Source: Rhodoferax sp. | GTDB taxonomy: Bacteria; Pseudomonadota; Gammaproteobacteria; Burkholderiales; Burkholderiaceae_C | Direction: 5' to 3' | NCBI RefSeq assembly: GCF_030697375.1 | Contig: NZ_JAUYQD010000038.1 | Location: 62,001-126,000, forward strand | DNA: 64,000 nt | Part shown: positions 59,818 to 64,000 of the stretch, one piece after another | Layout: each line of letters opens with the position of its first letter | How positions within the stretch are numbered: the stretch's first letter is position 1 | The notes under the pieces: generated by a model | Database searches by the model: none | Told to the model about the DNA's origin: nothing | Seen by the model: only the letters and a program-made list of their open reading frames with translations | Position numbers and translations under genes: made by a program

Positions 59818-62023
59818 CGCGGTCGGAGATCAGGCGTTGCACGGTTTCACACAGTTCATTGACATCGTTGGGCTTGTAAATGAGGGCGCTGGCACCGCCC
59901 TGTATGGCGTTGTGCTCAATTTCAGGTGTGACGTACCCGGATGCCAGGGCGACTGGAAGGTCTGGTCGAATTTCCTTGGCCTCGCGCAACAGATCGAGTC
60001 CGCTGAAGCCGGGCATGTTGTAGTCGGTGACTAGCAAGTCAAATGCCAAGGGATTGGCTTGCAGGGCTGCTCTGGCCTCCTGAGGGTCGGTGAAGGCCGT
60101 GACCACAAAACCCTTGCGTTTCAGAACCCGGGTCACCAAAAAGACCAGTGCTTGGTCGTCGTCCACATACATGACATGCCGCCCCCGGCCCTGAACGTGT
60201 GTGGGAGGTACAGGTTCGGTGCTGGCGACGACCTTTTCCAGGGTGCTCGGAAAATACAGGGTGAACTCACTGCCTTGCCCGGGGGTGCTTTTGACGTCGA
60301 TGCCCCCTTGGTGTGTCTGCATGATGCCGTGCACCACGGAGAGGCCCAGGCCGGTGCCCTGCCCGACTTGGCGTGTGGTGAAAAACGGTTCAAAAATCCG
60401 CTCCAGGGTGGTGGGGGACATGCCATTGCCCGTATCACGCACGGTCAGTGTGACGTAGCGTGCGGGCGCTAAACCGATGCGGTTGCCATTGGCATGGTCG
60501 AGTTCAGCCGCCCCCAGTTCCACCGTGACCGAGCCCCTTTCGGCACCAATGGCAAGAATCGCATTGGTGCATAAATTCAACAGCGCCTGCTCTACCTGTG
60601 TGGCATCGGCCAATACCGGCTCGCTGTCCTTGGCGATGACCACCTGCAAGCTGACGGACGGCGGCAGCGTTACTTTGACCAAGCGGGCGGTTTCGTGCAC
60701 GATCTCGGCCAACTGGAGGGCCGTCCTTTTGGGCCGCTCATTGCGACTAAACGTCAAGATCTGCCGGACCAGATCGCGCGCCCGGCGGCCGGCTTTGTCG
60801 ATTTCCTGCAGGCTGGGAAGCGCCGGTGAATCGAAGGCCGTGTCTTGTTTGGCCAAGTCAACATTGCCCAATATGGCGCTCAGGATGTTGTTGAAGTCGT
60901 GGGCAATTCCACCGGCCATCGTTCCCATGGCCTGCATTTTTTGCGACTCCCGCAACTGGGTTTCCAGCGCCAGGCGTTGGGCTTCGGCCAACTTTTTGGC
61001 GGTCAAATCGCGGGCGAAGATGGTTTTGACATGGCCATACTGGCCGTTTTCAGCGCGCCACTCTTTCTCCGTCAGCGGTGCGTTTAAGAGCGGGGGGCGC
61101 GGTCTGAGTCGGCGCTCAAAAGACACGCTGATTTCGACAAAAATTTCGACCCCGAGCAGCGTGGTGGCTTGAAATTCCCCCAGCATGGCCTGCACCGGCA
61201 CCGTGTTGGATGCCAATGCCGTTTCCACTGCGGGCAAAAAACGTCCCAGTTTGCTGCCCAATGCCAGGTCCACCGGGCACTGGAACAGGGTGGTGGCTGC
61301 GGGATTAAAGACAGTGATGCACTGGTTTTCATCAATGCACAGGATGGCATCCAGCGACGAGTTGATGATGGCGGCCATGCGGTTTTCGCTGAGCAGCAGA
61401 TCTTCATTGCGTTGCCGCAGGATGGAGGCACTTTCTTGCAGTGCAAACCGTTGGGCCAACAAAGGGCCCTGGTCAATGATGGCGCAGATGAAGTGCGCCA
61501 ATTCGTTTTGGGGGCTTTCGATGCGGGCAATGTGCAGGTCACCGGTGAACACCCCTTTGGAGCCCGCGAGAAAAACCACCTCATTGATCTGGCTGGTGCC
61601 TTCGGACTTGGCGCTGAGAAAGGAAACCGCCACATCATCGGTGTGGTCCGCGCTGATAAAAGGCAGCAAAAAATTCAGCGGAGGGTCACTTTCCAGGGGC
61701 TGGAAATGCCGCAAAGCCATGGCGTTGCTGGCCAGCACCAAGCCCTCTTCGTCCACCACCATCAAGGCCAGGGGGACGTTGGAAAACAAGGTGGCAAATC
61801 GCTCCGAAGCCCCTTCCGCCTCTTGTTGGCTGTAGCGCAAGGCCTTGTTTTGAATCTCCAACTCGGCCTGGTATTTGCGCAGATCCTCAATCATCTGCGC
61901 GGGCGCGTAGCCCTCCACAATCAGATGTTGCGCTGTACGCTCCTCGTTTCCCAAGGCGTGTTCAGGGCGGGAGATCAGCTTGAATTTTTTGCGGCGAGAG
62001 AGGGGGCTCATACGTTGGGACAT
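59807..62023 (-). CDS. Hybrid sensor histidine kinase with PAS domains and C-terminal receiver
   Basis: A 738-residue, probably cytoplasmic kinase with no transmembrane segment visible. Order: coiled N-terminus, two PAS-like regions (about 75-180 and 210-330), a HisKA domain with the phosphorylated His in GGIAHDFNNILSAILGN, the ATP-binding domain (DTGNGMSPTTLE, GTGLGLSVVHGI), and a receiver domain with Asp in LLVTDYNMPGFSG. No output domain or separate response regulator gene lies nearby. ATG 62023 is chosen; 62062 and 62011 are alternatives. Signal unknown. Confidence 0.9.
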   Translation of the reverse strand: MSQRMSPLSRRKKFKLISRPEHALGNEERTAQHLIVEGYAPAQMIEDLRKYQAELEIQNKALRYSQQEAEGASERFATLFSNVPLALMVVDEEGLVLASNAMALRHFQPLESDPPLNFLLPFISADHTDDVAVSFLSAKSEGTSQINEVVFLAGSKGVFTGDLHIARIESPQNELAHFICAIIDQGPLLAQRFALQESASILRQRNEDLLLSENRMAAIINSSLDAILCIDENQCITVFNPAATTLFQCPVDLALGSKLGRFLPAVETALASNTVPVQAMLGEFQATTLLGVEIFVEISVSFERRLRPRPPLLNAPLTEKEWRAENGQYGHVKTIFARDLTAKKLAEAQRLALETQLRESQKMQAMGTMAGGIAHDFNNILSAILGNVDLAKQDTAFDSPALPSLQEIDKAGRRARDLVRQILTFSRNERPKRTALQLAEIVHETARLVKVTLPPSVSLQVVIAKDSEPVLADATQVEQALLNLCTNAILAIGAERGSVTVELGAAELDHANGNRIGLAPARYVTLTVRDTGNGMSPTTLERIFEPFFTTRQVGQGTGLGLSVVHGIMQTHQGGIDVKSTPGQGSEFTLYFPSTLEKVVASTEPVPPTHVQGRGRHVMYVDDDQALVFLVTRVLKRKGFVVTAFTDPQEARAALQANPLAFDLLVTDYNMPGFSGLDLLREAKEIRPDLPVALASGYVTPEIEHNAIQGGASALIYKPNDVNELCETVQRLISDRDAR

Positions 62024-62082
62024 CTCATGCACCCACAGCCAGGATTGCCATGGGGCGTGCATTGGTGGCTGTCGCCGCCATT

Positions 62083-63714
62083 CTAGTTTCGAAGTACGCT
62101 GTCTCCCGGTTCAAAGTGTCCCGCTGCCAAGGGGCTATGGGATGCGATGAAGGCACGCAAGACTTCGGCGTCCACATAACCGGAGTCGGCATAACTTTGG
62201 TGCCCGGTCAGTTTGGGATAGCCATCACCCCCCGCAGCGATGAAGTTGTTGATCGCCATGCGGTAGGTTTTGGCCGGGTCTAGGGCCTGGCCCTGAATGC
62301 TGGCTTCCTTGAGTATTCCCGCCGTGATCAACAGCCGGATGCCTGCCAATTGTGGGAAGGCGCCTGACCCGGGGCTCATTTTTGCGGCCACCCCAAGGTA
62401 ATCCAAGACCTCTTGCCCGCTCAGGTCTACGGTGGCAATCGTGTTGCCAAAGGGGTGGACCTTCAGCACGTCGCGGTACGTGATGGTGCCTGCGGGGAGC
62501 GAGTCACGTACGCCCCCTGCGTTCACGAGGGCGAAGTCGGCCCGCGTTCTCTCCATCATGGCCAGGCCCACCAGGACCCCGAGCGACGTCGGTTGGCTGC
62601 GTACCACCGCACGGTCTCCTTGCAGCAGTGCATCGCTGCTTCCCACTTTGGACTGAAGCTTTTGTTGGCCAAAATCCTGGTACGGCTGCAGCAATTCCAG
62701 CATGGTCCTGTTTTCGGGAATTTCGCTGGTGTAGGGCTTCAATGTGGCCGTGCCTGCGTCGGTTTTGACGGATTTTTTCAGGTTGATGGGAATAAGTGAA
62801 TACTTCTCCAACTTGAACTCGCCGTTGCGGTAGGTAAAGTCGGCGCGCCCCACGTACTTGCCCCATTCGTGGGCTTGTACGATCCAGGTGCCGTTTTGCC
62901 TGTCGGGCTGGCATCCATTGCCGGGAACATAGGCGCGGTCCAGCACGTTTTCTGCCTTCATGCAGGCGGGGTTTTGCGTGTGGCCACCCACCACCAGATC
63001 AATGCCATGGACCGAGCGCGCCATCTCCACGTCCCCCGGGGCCTGGGTTCCATGCTTGCCGTTCTCGTAATGGCCCATATGGGTGGCGGCAATCACGATA
63101 TCGGCTTGGCTGCGCAACTCCGGGACCAGTTTGGCGGCTTCTTGGATCGGGTTGTGAAACTTCAGGTCGCGGATGTTGTCGGGATGGACCATTTTTTGGG
63201 TGTCTTCGGTGGTCAGCCCCAAAACCGCCACCCGCAGCCCACCCAGGTTGAAAATTTTGTAGGGCGCGAACATCCGTTCACTCCCTTGGTAGATATTGGC
63301 CGACAGCATGGGGAAGTTGGCCAATGCCCGTTGCATTTTCAAAACCGCCGGGCTTTTGTCAAATTCATGGTTGCCAACCGCCATGGCGTCGTAGCCCAGC
63401 AAATTCATGCCCTTGAAATCGGGCACGGCATCTTGCAAATCGGATTCCGGTATGCCGGTGTTGACATCCCCGCCATCCAAAAGCAGGCTGTACCCACCGG
63501 CTGCGCGGACCTCCTGGCGAATGGCGTCCACCACCGTTTTTCGTGCCGCCATGCCGTATTCACCGTCGCGGTTTTTCCAGAACCGGCCATGGTGGTCGTT
63601 GGTGTGCAGCACCGTGAGGTGGTAGCCGGTCTCCGGGCTGGTCGGTGGCGTGTGGGTGCAGGCGGATAGGGCCAGGAGACCTGCAAGGCCGATGGCAGAT
63701 GGGGTGATTTGCAT
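62083..63714 (-). CDS. ushA: UshA-type 5'-nucleotidase / UDP-sugar hydrolase lipoprotein
   Basis: A 543-residue two-domain nucleotidase. The lipobox is LSAC (Cys19), so the protein is likely lipid-anchored, unlike periplasmic E. coli UshA. The metallophosphatase domain has LTVLHTNDHHGRFW, GGDVNTGIPESD, AVGNHEFD and VVGGHTQNP; the C-terminal domain has VNAGGVRDSLPAG and GGDGYPKL. It degrades external nucleotides to nucleosides. ATG 63714 is fixed by the lipoprotein signal. Confidence 0.92.
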   Translation of the reverse strand: MQITPSAIGLAGLLALSACTHTPPTSPETGYHLTVLHTNDHHGRFWKNRDGEYGMAARKTVVDAIRQEVRAAGGYSLLLDGGDVNTGIPESDLQDAVPDFKGMNLLGYDAMAVGNHEFDKSPAVLKMQRALANFPMLSANIYQGSERMFAPYKIFNLGGLRVAVLGLTTEDTQKMVHPDNIRDLKFHNPIQEAAKLVPELRSQADIVIAATHMGHYENGKHGTQAPGDVEMARSVHGIDLVVGGHTQNPACMKAENVLDRAYVPGNGCQPDRQNGTWIVQAHEWGKYVGRADFTYRNGEFKLEKYSLIPINLKKSVKTDAGTATLKPYTSEIPENRTMLELLQPYQDFGQQKLQSKVGSSDALLQGDRAVVRSQPTSLGVLVGLAMMERTRADFALVNAGGVRDSLPAGTITYRDVLKVHPFGNTIATVDLSGQEVLDYLGVAAKMSPGSGAFPQLAGIRLLITAGILKEASIQGQALDPAKTYRMAINNFIAAGGDGYPKLTGHQSYADSGYVDAEVLRAFIASHSPLAAGHFEPGDSVLRN

Positions 63715-63892
63715 GGATAGGGGGGGGCAGTGGGATGTTGATGGCGAGAATACCAAGGTTGTTTATCCCCGGCCAGCGTAGTTTTACGGTCGGCGCCCTC
63801 GGGTTGCTGGGGCGCTACGCAGATTGGGGGGAGGCGGGTAAACTCAGGTTCTTTTAGCCGCACGCTACTGCGATGGGTTGGGGGTTTTAACA

Positions 63893-64000
63893 ATGGCCGG
63901 TTTATCAGCGGGTTCGCCCACTCCACAGGATTTGACGGTGCACAGCCAATCACGCGTGTTGGAGGTGAGTTTTTCCGACGGTGCGCATTTCCGCATTCCG
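63893..64000 (+). CDS. DUF971 / GBBH-like N-terminal domain protein (3' truncated)
   Basis: The first 36 residues of a gene running out of the window. LTVHSQSRVLEVSFSDGAHF followed by RIP is the start of the DUF971 domain, a small beta-sandwich also found at the N-terminus of gamma-butyrobetaine hydroxylases; stand-alone bacterial copies are sometimes near iron-sulfur genes. It is divergent from ushA with about 180 bases between. Confidence 0.7.
   Translation, partial: MAGLSAGSPTPQDLTVHSQSRVLEVSFSDGAHFRIP

Overview
This window is chromosomal DNA from a betaproteobacterium, most likely a Comamonadaceae member close to Rhodoferax, Polaromonas or Acidovorax. The grounds are the gene order (gltBD, mlaFEDACB-yadGH-ibaG-murA-hisG, the his-tat block, petABC-sspAB, obgE-proB), the short HisZ-dependent HisG, the long TrpS, and a dispersed short repeat family I associate with this group. 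That taxonomic call is inference; no rRNA gene is present.

Layout. Bases 1-1611 hold a gene end, a glycine-zipper lipoprotein and a solitary REP-associated (RAYT/IS200-like) transposase between inverted repeats. 1683-7948 is gltBD (glutamate synthase). 8029-13669 is the Mla retrograde phospholipid system plus a YadGH-like ABC exporter, followed by ibaG and murA. 15214-25162 is a complete histidine pathway (hisG, D, C, B, H, A, F, I, E). It is interrupted between hisD and hisC by about 3 kb carrying three small unknown genes, a reverse-strand uracil-DNA glycosylase homologue and a VapBC-type toxin-antitoxin pair. 25159-28362 holds a HIT hydrolase, tatABC and a DegS-like protease. 28416-34936 holds a small Cys-rich protein, a Nif3-like protein, a PdxA homologue, cytochrome bc1 (petABC) and sspAB, then tRNA-Thr.

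35099-41945 holds a DciA-like protein, an M23 peptidase, secA, argJ, a DUF815 ATPase and a MutT-type Nudix protein. On the minus strand, 41993-47427 carries yacG, zapD, coaE, pilD, pilC and pilB; tRNA-Pro and ispB follow. 48939-51868 is rplU-rpmA-obgE-proB. Then come a CNP1-like protein and rppH (minus), proS and a lytic transglycosylase (plus), and a minus-strand block of trpS, an M50 peptidase, a YciO-like protein, a YciV/RNase AM-like PHP protein, an RluA-type synthase, a hybrid histidine kinase and ushA. The window ends in the start of a DUF971 gene.

Most of the window is conserved housekeeping DNA. I see no prophage, CRISPR array, biosynthetic cluster or clear new multi-gene system. The unusual content lies between and at the edges of genes. 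A dispersed repeat of about 55 bp with a covarying 3' hairpin occurs at least eight times; it appears to have supplied protein C-termini (GltB, the MutT-type protein), a start codon (proB) and a ribosome-binding site (hisH). Hairpins also occur inside the gltBD and mla operons, and the his operon carries an insertion with a toxin-antitoxin module.
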